Shown here one piece after another: positions 36,471-45,255 of a stretch of DNA of 64,000 bases. Under the pieces are notes generated by a model that had not been told where the DNA came from, did not search any database, and saw only the letters and a program-made list of their open reading frames with translations. This stretch comes from Kangiella profundi. GTDB taxonomy: Bacteria; Pseudomonadota; Gammaproteobacteria; Enterobacterales; Kangiellaceae. Positions within the stretch are counted from its first letter, which is position 1. Each line of letters starts with the position of its first letter. Location of the stretch: positions 2,046,001-2,110,000 of the forward strand of contig NZ_CP025120.1 of NCBI RefSeq assembly GCF_002838765.1. Direction: 5' to 3'. Made by a program: the position numbers and the translations under genes.

Positions 36471-36680
36471 TTACTGACAACAAGCGTCTCCTTGCTGAAT
36501 TGGTGGGCACTTCACGCTTCCATATGAGCAGTACACACAACAATCTCCCTTTAATGGCTTCAACAATGTTTTGCAGTTCGGACATTCATAAAACCACTGG
36601 CAAAAATTGGTTGGCATTATTTCTTCTGATTTCTCACCGCATTGAGGGCATGTAATAGTTGATTCTAAAATTAATTTCAC
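36471..36680 (-). CDS. Small cysteine-rich zinc-ribbon protein (GDCCVYCSYG family)
   Basis: The 69-residue protein carries an N-terminal CPQCGEK and a CPNCK pair forming a zinc ribbon, then the highly conserved KGDCCVYCSYGSVKCPPIQ motif and a terminal CC. In total there are 11 cysteines. Proteins with this motif are widespread beside heavy-metal regulators and transporters, but their role is unproved; no such gene is adjacent here. The start is a GTG with GGAGG six bases upstream. I recognise the motif but not a function. Confidence 0.8.
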   Translation of the reverse strand: MKLILESTITCPQCGEKSEEIMPTNFCQWFYECPNCKTLLKPLKGDCCVYCSYGSVKCPPIQQGDACCQ

Positions 36681-36763
36681 ACTAAACCTCCAAAGCTATC
36701 CAAACCTTCATTAGTAACTGATAATTAACACTACAACCTATTCCTAACAATTTAAATTAACAA

Positions 36764-36796
36764 TAAAAAAAAGCCCCAGTACAAGACCAGGGCTTT
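36764..36796 (-). terminator. Intrinsic terminator of gcvA
   Basis: Arms AAAGCCC and GGGCTTT enclose a 13-base loop, with an A run on the left that is a T run on the minus strand. It lies just beyond the gcvA stop. Confidence 0.78.
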
Positions 36797-36811
36797 GACT
36801 AACAACATGGA

Positions 36812-37717
36812 TTAGAAAATCACATCGTCATCCATATCTTCATTAACTTTTGAGAGTAACCACTCACGAAAAGCAACCACTTTAGGGCGATCATAGGAGT
36901 TCTCTGGGCAAACCAAATCGTATGAGTAGCCACTGTCGACCACAATATCGAATGGGGCAATCAGACGACCCGTTTCGATATCCATCTGTGACAGTACGCT
37001 GTGTCCCATTGCAATACCCTGACCATGACGGGCGGCCTGCAACACCATACCTGAATGACTGAATACAGGGCCATGGTCGAGATTGACGCCAGTAACATCA
37101 GCATGTTTCAACCAGGTTCGCCATTCGTCAGTAGTCGCATCATGCAACAGAGTAACATTCTTAAGATCATCAGGAGATTTAAGATTTTTCTTTGCTGGGA
37201 AATCTGGCGAGCAGACTGGTGTCAGGTGCTCTTCAAACAGCACATCGCAACAAAGGCCATCGTACTCGCCTTTACCATAGTAAATGGCGATATCGATATC
37301 TTCGCGTACAAAATCAACTTCCACATCAGAGGCTTTGATACGAACTTCGATTTCTGGGTGTAGCTCACCAAACTCAGCAAGGCGAGGAATTAACCATAAA
37401 GTAGCAAAAGTTGGGATAACACAAACGGTTAATGACCCGGTCGCACCCTGTGCTTTAACCTGCTCGGTAGCATTGACCAGCTTCTCAAAGATATCGCGAA
37501 TCTTTGGCCAATACAGTTGGCCCTCATCTGTCAGGAGCAGTTTTCTATTTCGACGAATAAATAACTGCACACCCAAAAAGTCCTCTAAGGCCTTGATTTG
37601 GTGACTGATTGCCGCCTGAGTTACGAACAACTCCTCAGCAGCTTTAGTAAAACTCAGGTGTCTTGCGGCCGCTTCAAAAGCTCTTAAACTGTTGAGCGGT
37701 GGTAAACGTCTAGACAT
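36812..37717 (-). CDS. gcvA: GcvA-type LysR-family regulator
   Basis: LysR regulators of the GcvA group control glycine cleavage, and in enterics also transcription of the small RNA GcvB. MSRRLPPLNSLRAFEAAARH is the classical GcvA N-terminus; the helix-turn-helix SFTKAAEELFVTQAAISHQI is well conserved, and an effector domain of about 200 residues follows. I start at 37717 because GGAGAGG precedes it; the frame extends five codons. No gcvTHP genes are in the window. It faces a probable small RNA across a 210-base region. LysR proteins of the GcvA type also control beta-lactamase and other genes, so the target is uncertain. Confidence 0.85.
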   Translation of the reverse strand: MSRRLPPLNSLRAFEAAARHLSFTKAAEELFVTQAAISHQIKALEDFLGVQLFIRRNRKLLLTDEGQLYWPKIRDIFEKLVNATEQVKAQGATGSLTVCVIPTFATLWLIPRLAEFGELHPEIEVRIKASDVEVDFVREDIDIAIYYGKGEYDGLCCDVLFEEHLTPVCSPDFPAKKNLKSPDDLKNVTLLHDATTDEWRTWLKHADVTGVNLDHGPVFSHSGMVLQAARHGQGIAMGHSVLSQMDIETGRLIAPFDIVVDSGYSYDLVCPENSYDRPKVVAFREWLLSKVNEDMDDDVIF

Positions 37718-37925
37718 CGCCTCTCCTTGCATTAGTTTTTTTTATACAACACATAAAAATATATCGTTTGAACCTGGTCTAACAAGTGGTTAATATTTGA
37801 CCTGTCTCAAGGAGCCACCCCAGAAAGCCTTTATTTTTAAAGGATTCTGCAAAGTCAAATATGCATCGAATGAAGCTATTTTGACAAACCTTAGTAGCTC
37901 AAGGCAAACACTTTATAAAATTTTT

Positions 37926-38143
37926 TTAATGCATATTGTAAAATTTTATGAAGACAGTTCTCGACTTAACATTGTTTAAGTCCTCAGGAGAGGAACTCCT
38001 GTAAGTTGGTAATTTGGTTTATTGGTTTCATTGACTGACTCCTTTGTTTAGCGAGCGGGCATTAATTATATACCTACCCCCATTTGGTCCTTATGTTCCG
38101 CGGATTGCTAATAAATGGCTTGCACCTTGCAAGCCTTTTTTTT
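37926..38143 (+). ncRNA. Candidate small RNA facing gcvA (GcvB-like by position)
   Basis: A textbook terminator at 38117-38143 has no protein gene upstream on its strand, so an independent RNA must end there or a leader is attenuated. TATAAA at 37914 with a weak -35 (TTAGTA, 17-base spacer) would start a transcript near 37926, about 218 bases long. The RNA would have a hairpin with CAGGAG/CTCCTG arms (37985-38001) and then a G/U-rich unpaired tract at 38001-38030. Position beside gcvA, length and G/U-rich tract resemble GcvB. Sequence homology to GcvB is not evident. The 5' end is a guess. Confidence 0.42.
38117..38143 (+). terminator. Orphan intrinsic terminator upstream of ctlX
   Basis: Eight-base arms GGCTTGCA and TGCAAGCC close a three-base loop followed by eight T. 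It lies 40 bases before the ctlX start, with no coding gene before it on the plus strand. Confidence 0.92.
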
Positions 38144-38183
38144 ATCTTGCAACTTTCCAAGCTACCCGGCAAAAAAGCCAATC

Positions 38184-39134
38184 ATGACCAACAATCAAAA
38201 CCAGACCACTCACTCTGTCATCATGGTGCCTCCCACCGACTTTGCCTATAACGAGCAAACCGGTGCCGATAATGAGTTTCAAAATAAGCCCAACCAGGCA
38301 CAAGAACACATACGCGAAGATGCATTGTGCGAATTCAATGAAATGGTAAATCGTTTACGTGACGAGCATATTGAAGTTTTATTACTTAATAAACACGCTC
38401 AGAGCCATCAGCAGTTACCTGAATTGCCGGATGCGGTATTCCCCAATAACTGGTTCTCAACCTCCAGCGACGGCACTCTTACGCTCTACCCCATGAAGAC
38501 GCCCAATCGACGCGCCGAAGTTCGTCCCGAAGAACTAACCCAACTTCTCAATCGTAACGGTTATCAGGTTCACAAAACGGAACACGTCGACAAAAATCAT
38601 CAACAGATACTGGAAGGTACTGGCTCTATAATCTTCGACCATAAAAACCAGATCGCCTATGCAGCCATTTCAGAGCGTTGCGACCTATCCCTGTTCGAAG
38701 ACTACTGCCAACAAAGAGGCTATGCCCCAATCAGTTTCAACAGCCAAAGCAGTAACGGCAAACCCTTCTATCACACTAACGTAATGATGAGTGTCGGCGA
38801 ACACTTTGTAGTGATTTGCCTGGACTCAATCAAAGATGAAAAGCAAAAGCAACAGCTGATAGATAGCTTTGCCAAGACCAAAAAGGAAGTGATTGATATA
38901 AGCTTAGAACAAACCGAGAAAAACTTCTGCGGCAATATATTGCAGCTGAATAACAACAAAGGCGACAAAATCATCGTCATGTCTGAGAGTGCTTATCAGG
39001 GCTTTTCAAAGCAACAAAAGGCTAAACTTGAAAAGCATGGCAAGTTGTTGCCCTGCTCAATTCCCACCATTGAATCTGTGGGTGGCGGTAGTGCACGCTG
39101 TATGCTTGCTGAGAATTTTCTTAAAAAAGTCTAA
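38184..39134 (+). CDS. ctlX: CtlX-type citrulline/arginine hydrolase of the guanidino-group-modifying superfamily
   Basis: CtlX proteins belong to the arginine deiminase-like fold and are linked to citrulline or arginine use. The active-site segments are visible: DAVFPNNWFS, LEGTGSIIFD, FYHTNVMMSVG and the catalytic cysteine in GGGSARCML. From the ATG at 38184 the protein has 316 residues, which fits the family; the frame continues 23 codons upstream through the terminator, so an earlier start is unlikely. The ribosome site is weak. Its stop overlaps the start of the AraC gene (TAATG), so both are coupled. The substrate is inferred from the family. Confidence 0.85.
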   Translation: MTNNQNQTTHSVIMVPPTDFAYNEQTGADNEFQNKPNQAQEHIREDALCEFNEMVNRLRDEHIEVLLLNKHAQSHQQLPELPDAVFPNNWFSTSSDGTLTLYPMKTPNRRAEVRPEELTQLLNRNGYQVHKTEHVDKNHQQILEGTGSIIFDHKNQIAYAAISERCDLSLFEDYCQQRGYAPISFNSQSSNGKPFYHTNVMMSVGEHFVVICLDSIKDEKQKQQLIDSFAKTKKEVIDISLEQTEKNFCGNILQLNNNKGDKIIVMSESAYQGFSKQQKAKLEKHGKLLPCSIPTIESVGGGSARCMLAENFLKKV

Positions 39135-40162
39135 TGGATAGCTATTCACTGGTTCCGGTCAACATTCTGCAAATTGTATTTTTTACATTAACCAGCTTTG
39201 GCGCTTTATTAGTTGCCAATCAGCGTCGGTATCAAGGCCTTTTCTGGTTATTGATAAGCACCTCCGGTTTAATGGTATTTAATCTTCTGGAAGAGACTGG
39301 AGTCAGTGAATATCTGGTTAGCCCGGTATTTTCACTAATCTGCGGGCCCTTATTTTATTGGTTTGTCAGGCAGCTGGTGTATGCAAAGACAGCACAACCT
39401 AAACATTACCTACTTCACCTGATACCTGCTGTTGTAGCACTCCCTTTTACTCATCTACCGCAACTGGTTCTGTTAGTTGGAACTCTCAGCCAGCTAGCCT
39501 ATTTCACATTAAGTGTACTACTTGTCCGCCAATATCATAGAGCCAACCAGGAGTTGCGCTCAGATGCCTACACCCTCCAACTTAAATGGCTCAGTAAGTT
39601 GCTGGTAGTAGTTATTGTGTTGAGCATTGTTGATTTAACCAGAGTGAACTTACAGCCCTATCTGCCCATCCCATTACTCAAAACCTGGTACTTTTACATG
39701 CAGCTGGCTTACTTCATTCTTTTTGGTGTGTTGATATTCAAGGCAATGCGACAGCCTGAAACTTTCCAGTCTCTCTCTGAGTTTGAGGCTATCGAAGCAA
39801 CGACATCTAAGCCAATAGAAGATAAAGGCCAGGCGGTAACTTTATTTAATCAGATTCACCAATACATTTTGCAACAACAGTCTTATTTGCAGCCTCGCCT
39901 TTCATTGAAGGACTTACATAGAGAGCTTGGCATTAACGAAAAAGAATTATCATGGGCTATCAATAACGGCAGCCAGCATAATTTTTGCGATTACATCAAT
40001 CAGTTGCGTGTTCAACACTTCAAGTCGCTTTCCCAACAAGATAGCCGCGTAAGCATTCTGCAAATGGCAATGGATTCTGGTTTTAGTTCAAAGTCTTCTT
40101 TTAATGCTGTATTTAAAAAACATAGTGGTTTAACGCCCAGCGAATACCTCAAGTCTTTATAA
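39134..40162 (+). CDS. Membrane-embedded AraC-family regulator
   Basis: The 342-residue protein has about seven N-terminal membrane helices (to about residue 210) and a C-terminal AraC DNA-binding domain of about 110 residues (RLSLKDLHRELGINEKELSWAIN, MAMDSGFSSKSSFNAVFKKHSGLTPSEYL, read in parts). Regulators with this layout sense signals at the membrane and usually control nearby genes. It overlaps the ctlX stop by one base and is followed after about 95 bases by a membrane-anchored amidohydrolase. Both neighbours are possible targets. The signal is unknown. Confidence 0.88.
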   Translation: MDSYSLVPVNILQIVFFTLTSFGALLVANQRRYQGLFWLLISTSGLMVFNLLEETGVSEYLVSPVFSLICGPLFYWFVRQLVYAKTAQPKHYLLHLIPAVVALPFTHLPQLVLLVGTLSQLAYFTLSVLLVRQYHRANQELRSDAYTLQLKWLSKLLVVVIVLSIVDLTRVNLQPYLPIPLLKTWYFYMQLAYFILFGVLIFKAMRQPETFQSLSEFEAIEATTSKPIEDKGQAVTLFNQIHQYILQQQSYLQPRLSLKDLHRELGINEKELSWAINNGSQHNFCDYINQLRVQHFKSLSQQDSRVSILQMAMDSGFSSKSSFNAVFKKHSGLTPSEYLKSL

Positions 40163-40255
40163 ATCCCAGCTTAATTAAGTCCAGAATCATCTTTCAGGAC
40201 GAATTTAACACCAGTTTCTTACAGACTCAGGGTTTTCACTACTGGAGAAAACCTC

Positions 40256-41668
40256 ATGCATCGTCTCAAGTTCATTATTAAGTCTATTGTCGTAGTGAGT
40301 ATTATTTTACTCCTGACAGTACTTGCATCCGTTCCTTATGCTCTTTACAGCCCTCAATCACCAATCGTCAATGGTATTACCGCTAATCGTATTCTGCTCA
40401 AGAACGTTAATATCCTGTCCGCTGACTTTAAAAGCATATTGCCTCATCACACTGTTGTAATAGAAGACGGTATCATCACAAAACTTCCTGAGAGCACTCC
40501 AGCTGATGATAATTTTGATCTAGTTATTGATGGGCATGGTCGCTACTTAATGTCGGGACTGACCGACGTTCATACCCATATTTATGATCGAAGCGATTTA
40601 TTACTGAATCTTGCCCATGGAGTTACTCAGGTTCGCGTCATGCATGGCCTCAAGCTGCAACTGGCCCTAAAGAAAGAAATACAATCTGGCATTACCATTG
40701 GCCCGGACATGTTGGTTGCCAGCCCAGCAATAAACCAACGCAGCCAATATGCGGCCTCCGAGTTTCATACTTTTATAGAGTCTGAATCCGAGGGACATCA
40801 ACTGGTCAAAGCATATAGCGAAGAAGGTTATGATTTAATCAAAATCTATGACGGTCTGAGTCGAGAGAACTTTACAGCTATTAGCCATGCCTCTGAAAAA
40901 TTTAATATCCCTTTTGCTGGTCACTCTCCATTCGCTGTTTCCCTTGATCAGCTTCTGGCTTCAAACATTCAAAGTATTGAACATATAGAAATGCTGTATC
41001 AGGCAGCTCTAAACTACTCCCGTGAACAAAGTGACCTGGATGCTTTAATTCTTACTTTAAAACAAAATCCAAAACCTGTTACCACAACTCTGATTGTGTA
41101 TGACGAGTTAGCGCAAGCTGCAGAGTTAAAGTCTGAATACCTTGAAAGCAAACCGATGGAATATATTCCTGATGTTATAGAGAGCATTTTTTCTCCGGGG
41201 ATTGAGCACATCATGCAGGATAAGAACCCAGAATCCTGGCGTTCAAAAGCAGATTATTTAGGTTTAATGGCTAAGCAACTTTACGCTGCCAATATCCCTA
41301 TGCTTCTCGGCTCCGATGCAGGGGCCAACTATACTATAAATGGCATTGGCGCTATCCAGGAAATGCAGCTTTTGAAGGGTTATGGGGTTCCAGCTGAGTC
41401 TATTCTTATTAGTGCCACGTTGAACCCGGCCAACGCTCTCGGACTTAGCAACAACGGACAGGTAGCCGAAGGGTACAAAGCAAACCTCATTATCACCGAC
41501 ACAGATCCCAGGACTGATTTATCAACATTCTATGAGCTCAATGGACTGATTAAAGACGGTATCTATTATGACAAGAAAGCTATTTTGCAGATGAAATTAA
41601 AAGCCAAAGAGCATATGCCCAGTTATGAATTCCTGGGATGGTATTTAATCAATTGGTGGCAAAGTTAA
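40256..41668 (+). CDS. Membrane-anchored amidohydrolase-family protein
   Basis: The 470-residue protein starts with a membrane anchor or uncleaved signal (about 8-30). The amidohydrolase domain carries the metal motif VHTHIYDRSD, a likely carbamylated-lysine or equivalent strand (YDLIKIYDG), the histidines in PFAGHSPF and SIEHIEML, and the aspartate in LLGSDAGANY. The C-terminal LVA-like strand (YKANLIITDTDP) matches periplasmic imidazolonepropionase/prolidase-like amidohydrolases. A cyclic dipeptide or peptide-like substrate on the outer face is plausible. GGAG precedes the ATG. A terminator follows. Confidence 0.85.
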   Translation: MHRLKFIIKSIVVVSIILLLTVLASVPYALYSPQSPIVNGITANRILLKNVNILSADFKSILPHHTVVIEDGIITKLPESTPADDNFDLVIDGHGRYLMSGLTDVHTHIYDRSDLLLNLAHGVTQVRVMHGLKLQLALKKEIQSGITIGPDMLVASPAINQRSQYAASEFHTFIESESEGHQLVKAYSEEGYDLIKIYDGLSRENFTAISHASEKFNIPFAGHSPFAVSLDQLLASNIQSIEHIEMLYQAALNYSREQSDLDALILTLKQNPKPVTTTLIVYDELAQAAELKSEYLESKPMEYIPDVIESIFSPGIEHIMQDKNPESWRSKADYLGLMAKQLYAANIPMLLGSDAGANYTINGIGAIQEMQLLKGYGVPAESILISATLNPANALGLSNNGQVAEGYKANLIITDTDPRTDLSTFYELNGLIKDGIYYDKKAILQMKLKAKEHMPSYEFLGWYLINWWQS

Positions 41669-41679
41669 GTTTCACGACA

Positions 41680-41709
41680 AAAAAGCCCCTCGCATGGAGG
41701 GGCTGTTTT
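41680..41709. terminator. Bidirectional intrinsic terminator
   Basis: Arms AGCCCCTC and GAGGGGCT surround a five-base loop, with A6 before and GT5 after. It separates the amidohydrolase gene from the convergent DUF819 gene. Confidence 0.9.
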
Positions 41710-41728
41710 TAGTTTCTAACTTTAAAGA

Positions 41729-43036
41729 CTAACCGCCGACTACGGCTCGCATCATAATCGCGGTGGCAATCGCACCGACAGAACCTACGGCGTAACCTAA
41801 AATTGCCAGTAGAACACCAACTGGAGCTAATGATGGGTGGAAAGCTGCGGCAACAACTGGCGCCGATGCTGCACCACCGATATTGGCTTTACTGCCTACC
41901 GCAATGAAGAAGTAAGGAGCTTTGATTAGCTTAGCGACCACAAACAAAATAATCACATGAATCATCATCCATACCAGACCAATGAAGAACACCTGATAGT
42001 GATCGAAAATCTTGGTCAAATCCATCTTCATACCAATACTGGCCACTAGAATATAAATAAACACCGTACCAATTTTGGTTGAACCGGCATGTTCAATTTG
42101 ACGCAGCTTAGTCTGCGACATGATAAGCGCTAAGACAGTACTGGCAATAATGATCCAGAAGAAGGCACTTCCGAAACCAATATTATCAAATATCTTATAG
42201 GCCGTACTTCCCTTCTCTACAGATCCAAGAATCCACTCAGGGAAATAAATACCAGCCAAATGAGCAACACCAACTACAGCAAAGGCCAGACCAAGGATCA
42301 TTTTATAATCTTCGAAGCTGGCAATACGCTCATTCTCGCGAGTATATTTTTCAACAGTAACTTTTAGCTCTTCAATACTGGAGTTATCCGCCTTCATCCA
42401 CTTATCGATGGAATCTGATTTTTTGATCATAAATAACAGGGCAACCATCCAGATTTCAGCTACCAATACGTCCATTACCGCCATGGTGCCGAACAGTGTA
42501 TCGCTAACTTCATAGAGAACCTGCATCGAAGCCTGGTTAGCACCACCACCAATCCAGCTACCGGCAACGGTTGCTAGACCGGCCCAGATTTCCTCGCCTT
42601 TTGGCACTGCCTGGTCGGTAATACCAACCCACTCAGGAGCAACAAAGGCAAATAGAAGTACTGCAAGTGGGCCACCAATGATGACGCCAACCGTGCCTGC
42701 AAAGAACATCGCTACTGCACGCCAACCAAGGCCAAAAATCTTTTTAAAATCAATGCTTAAGGTAAGTAGAAACAAGCTGGCAGGTAACAAATAGCGTGAA
42801 GCAATATGGTAAATATTGTCAGCACTGGACTTCTCAAAGAAGCCAAGCGTATTCAGTGCACCAGGGATGAAATAACACAACAATAACGCTGGGATGTGTT
42901 TGTAGAACTTATGCCAAAAGCCTTCGCCGCGACTGGCGGTATAAAAAATTAAACCTAATACAGCCATTATCAAGCCGAACGTCACTGCGTCAGACTGAAT
43001 AAGAGCTACTTTCTCAGTAGTTTCTGTTACTGCCAT
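41729..43036 (-). CDS. DUF819-family membrane protein
   Basis: The 435-residue protein has about 11 membrane segments. Conserved stretches such as SWIGGGANQASMQVLYEVS (read in parts), TKIGTVFIYILVASIGMKMDL and GSKANIGGAASAPVVAAAFHPSLAPVG match DUF819/YjcL proteins, which look like secondary transporters of the keto-acid/tripartite type; the substrate is unknown. The glycine-rich inverted halves suggest a transporter fold. It is preceded by the Mpo1-like gene 48 bases upstream on the same strand, so both may be one operon. Confidence 0.87.
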   Translation of the reverse strand: MAVTETTEKVALIQSDAVTFGLIMAVLGLIFYTASRGEGFWHKFYKHIPALLLCYFIPGALNTLGFFEKSSADNIYHIASRYLLPASLFLLTLSIDFKKIFGLGWRAVAMFFAGTVGVIIGGPLAVLLFAFVAPEWVGITDQAVPKGEEIWAGLATVAGSWIGGGANQASMQVLYEVSDTLFGTMAVMDVLVAEIWMVALLFMIKKSDSIDKWMKADNSSIEELKVTVEKYTRENERIASFEDYKMILGLAFAVVGVAHLAGIYFPEWILGSVEKGSTAYKIFDNIGFGSAFFWIIIASTVLALIMSQTKLRQIEHAGSTKIGTVFIYILVASIGMKMDLTKIFDHYQVFFIGLVWMMIHVIILFVVAKLIKAPYFFIAVGSKANIGGAASAPVVAAAFHPSLAPVGVLLAILGYAVGSVGAIATAIMMRAVVGG

Positions 43037-43084
43037 TAAAATATCCCCAAAACTTAAATTGGTTAAAATTCAATCAATTTTAAA

Positions 43085-43552
43085 TTAACGTAGCCAGCCG
43101 ATTTGGCGCAGGAAGTAATTCATTTCCCAGGCAGGGCCGACTAAAAGAAATAGTAAATCTTTAAAAAATGAAGGTTTTTTACCCTCAATATGATGCCCGA
43201 TAAACTGACCAATCCAGGCTATGATAAAGACAACCAAAGCAATTTGCCACAATGGTATCGATACCACGCTTTCCAGCCAGTAAGTGAACCATAACATCAG
43301 GATAGATACCAACAACATGCCGCTAAAAATCTTCCAGCCAAAACTGATGTAGAACAGTTGGGCCACGGCGACAAATAGAACCGCCCAATTAACAAGAGGG
43401 TGTAACTGGAGAGCCTGTGGAACGGGAATTACCCATAAGAATGCCAAAACCGTCCACATAATGGTTGGAACACAAATCCAATGCAGTAATTTGTTGGTTG
43501 GATTACGGTGACTTTCGCTGTACTCAGCAATCCACTCCTGTCCGCTACGCAT
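43085..43552 (-). CDS. Mpo1-like (DUF962/YGL010w) membrane protein
   Basis: The 155-residue protein has four hydrophobic segments and the hallmark histidines of the family: YSESHRNPTNKLLHWICVP near the N-terminus and GHHIEGKKPSFFKDLLFLLVGP near the C-terminus. Yeast Mpo1 is an iron-dependent dioxygenase for alpha-oxidation of 2-hydroxy fatty acids; the bacterial role is not established. It lies upstream of DUF819 on the same strand. Confidence 0.87.
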   Translation of the reverse strand: MRSGQEWIAEYSESHRNPTNKLLHWICVPTIMWTVLAFLWVIPVPQALQLHPLVNWAVLFVAVAQLFYISFGWKIFSGMLLVSILMLWFTYWLESVVSIPLWQIALVVFIIAWIGQFIGHHIEGKKPSFFKDLLFLLVGPAWEMNYFLRQIGWLR

Positions 43553-43732
43553 AGCCTACCCCATATATTGACCTACGAATTTGCCCGATGATAGCACAGA
43601 AAATCGACGATTAGCGCAAGCTTGACGCAAATTCTGATTCCTCAAACGCTTGAACCATGCTATTAAATTTAAAGCGACAGCTCAAAGTCGCTTACTGATG
43701 TAACAACAATCACAATTTAAGGGGAACAAATT

Positions 43733-44140
43733 ATGGGAATGGTCAGTGAATTCAAAAAATTTGCCATGAAGGGCAATGTGGTCGATATGGCAGTCGGTAT
43801 TATCATCGGCGGAGCCTTTGGCAAGATCGTGAGCTCATTTGTCAATGACGTCTTGATGCCGCCACTGGGGATATTATTAGGTGGTATGGACTTCAAGGAC
43901 CTTGCATTTACCATCAAGGAAGCTAGCGGTGATCAGGCTGCAGTCACTCTGAACTACGGTAGTTTTATTCAAACAGCTGTCGACTTTATTATCATTGCCT
44001 TCGCCATATTCATGATGATTAAGGCCATGAACCGACTGTCGAAAAAAGAAGAGGAAAAGCCAGCAGCGCCACCTAAGCCATCAGCTGAGCAGGAATTACT
44101 TACAGAAATTCGTGATTTATTGAAACAGGATCGGGTTTAG
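43733..44140 (+). CDS. mscL: Large-conductance mechanosensitive channel MscL
   Basis: MscL opens under strong membrane tension and releases solutes in hypo-osmotic shock. The 135-residue protein has the N-terminal [21 protein letters not shown] and pore helix [20 protein letters not shown], a periplasmic loop and the second helix [19 protein letters not shown]. The charged C-terminal bundle ends in [15 protein letters not shown] precedes the ATG. It is monocistronic. Confidence 0.97.
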   Translation: MGMVSEFKKFAMKGNVVDMAVGIIIGGAFGKIVSSFVNDVLMPPLGILLGGMDFKDLAFTIKEASGDQAAVTLNYGSFIQTAVDFIIIAFAIFMMIKAMNRLSKKEEEKPAAPPKPSAEQELLTEIRDLLKQDRV

Positions 44141-44178
44141 GCTTTCTTTAATTGCCTAAGATAATGCTCAAATGACAG

Positions 44179-44219
44179 AGGCGGCCTCACTGATACCCAA
44201 AGGGCAGGATCGCCGCCTC
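44179..44219. repeat. Inverted repeat downstream of mscL
   Basis: Eight-base arms GAGGCGGC and GCCGCCTC are separated by 25 bases between convergent genes. No T run follows, so it is an atypical terminator at best. Confidence 0.4.
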
Positions 44220-44233
44220 TACCAAAACCTACA

Positions 44234-45097
44234 CTATCGCATTCCCTGCAAACCACCAGTATGGATCATTAACACCTTATCCCCCTGCTTCACTCTTCCC
44301 TGCTCCACAGCATCTTTTATTGCAAGTAAGCACTTACCGTTATAAACCGTATCAAACTGAACATCATTATGCTGATGGAATTCATTAACTAATAACTCAA
44401 GTTCTGAATTCGATTTAGCAAACCCCCCACAATGATGCTCGGTATCAATTCGCCAATTAGACTGCGGCTTCAGGTAAGGCTCCAACTGATCCCGCAGGTA
44501 GTCAGCGCCAGAAAAAGCCGCGACGCCAGTGACTCGGCTTTCGGGACATGCTTTGGCAACCCCCACTAAGGTTGCTCCAGAACCAGTTCCTAAAAAGATA
44601 TGGTCATAATGCTTATCCAGCTCCTGACCAATTTCTTCAACTCCTTTAATTGCAAGCTCGCTGAACCCACCTTCACTTATCCAGTAACTATTAGGAAACT
44701 GCTCAGAGAAATGATTCCACTGAAAGCTATGCCGCAACTGTGCATAATCCACTCGGTTGGTAAAGATCAGTTCCATACCCCATTGCCGGCAGTCCTCCAG
44801 AGTGGGCGTTAAACGTTGTTCTTTATGAGCACGCACAAATGCGGCAGTCCTGAAGCCCAGCTCTTTTCCTGCAAAAGCCAGAGCATGCAAATGATTTGAC
44901 CAGTTGCCGCCCATGGAGACCAGGGTTTTACAGTTTTTCGCCTGAGCATCTAATAAAAGGTATTTTAGTTTTCGCCATTTATTGCCGGAAACAATCGGGT
45001 GGATCAGGTCATCACGCTTTATATCCAGCTCAATATTCCGCTCTGCCAAGAACGACATCTGAACTTTCTGACAACTGGAAGAGTTTACTCTTATCAC
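44234..45097 (-). CDS. PLP-dependent 1-aminocyclopropane-1-carboxylate deaminase / D-cysteine desulfhydrase family
   Basis: The 287-residue protein carries the PLP lysine segment VSGNKWRKLKYLL and MGGNWSNHLHALAFAG, and the phosphate-binding loop LGTGSGATLVG, which place it with ACC deaminase and D-cysteine desulfhydrase. Short forms of this length are common in marine gammaproteobacteria, where D-cysteine or another small amino acid is more likely than ACC. No partner gene is adjacent. The start codon is not strongly supported by a ribosome site. Confidence 0.86.
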   Translation of the reverse strand: MIRVNSSSCQKVQMSFLAERNIELDIKRDDLIHPIVSGNKWRKLKYLLLDAQAKNCKTLVSMGGNWSNHLHALAFAGKELGFRTAAFVRAHKEQRLTPTLEDCRQWGMELIFTNRVDYAQLRHSFQWNHFSEQFPNSYWISEGGFSELAIKGVEEIGQELDKHYDHIFLGTGSGATLVGVAKACPESRVTGVAAFSGADYLRDQLEPYLKPQSNWRIDTEHHCGGFAKSNSELELLVNEFHQHNDVQFDTVYNGKCLLAIKDAVEQGRVKQGDKVLMIHTGGLQGMR

Positions 45098-45210
45098 ATC
45101 AATTTCCCTGTTGAGTTCCTAATGACTATAACATGCGACTCTTCATTTTTGCAGAAAGCAGGATCGGTATAACATCTAAAATTGATTTCTCACTAACTTA
45201 AACTATGAAT

Positions 45211-45236
45211 AAAAAAAGCGCCGTTAAGGCACTCTT
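45211..45236 (-). terminator. Intrinsic terminator of the small lipoprotein gene
   Basis: On the minus strand, AGTGCC and GGCGCT pair with one wobble around TTAAC and are followed by seven T. Confidence 0.7.
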
Positions 45237-45255
45237 TTCAATAACTCATTTCACG

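Noticed and set aside
37797..37979. Plus-strand 60-residue frame in the gcvA-ctlX gap
   Set aside because: It starts at TTG with no suitable spacing, has an unremarkable composition, and the region is better explained as promoter and small RNA.
44179..44219. GAGGCGGC inverted repeat as mscL terminator
   Set aside because: The loop is long and no T run follows; listed only as an inverted repeat.
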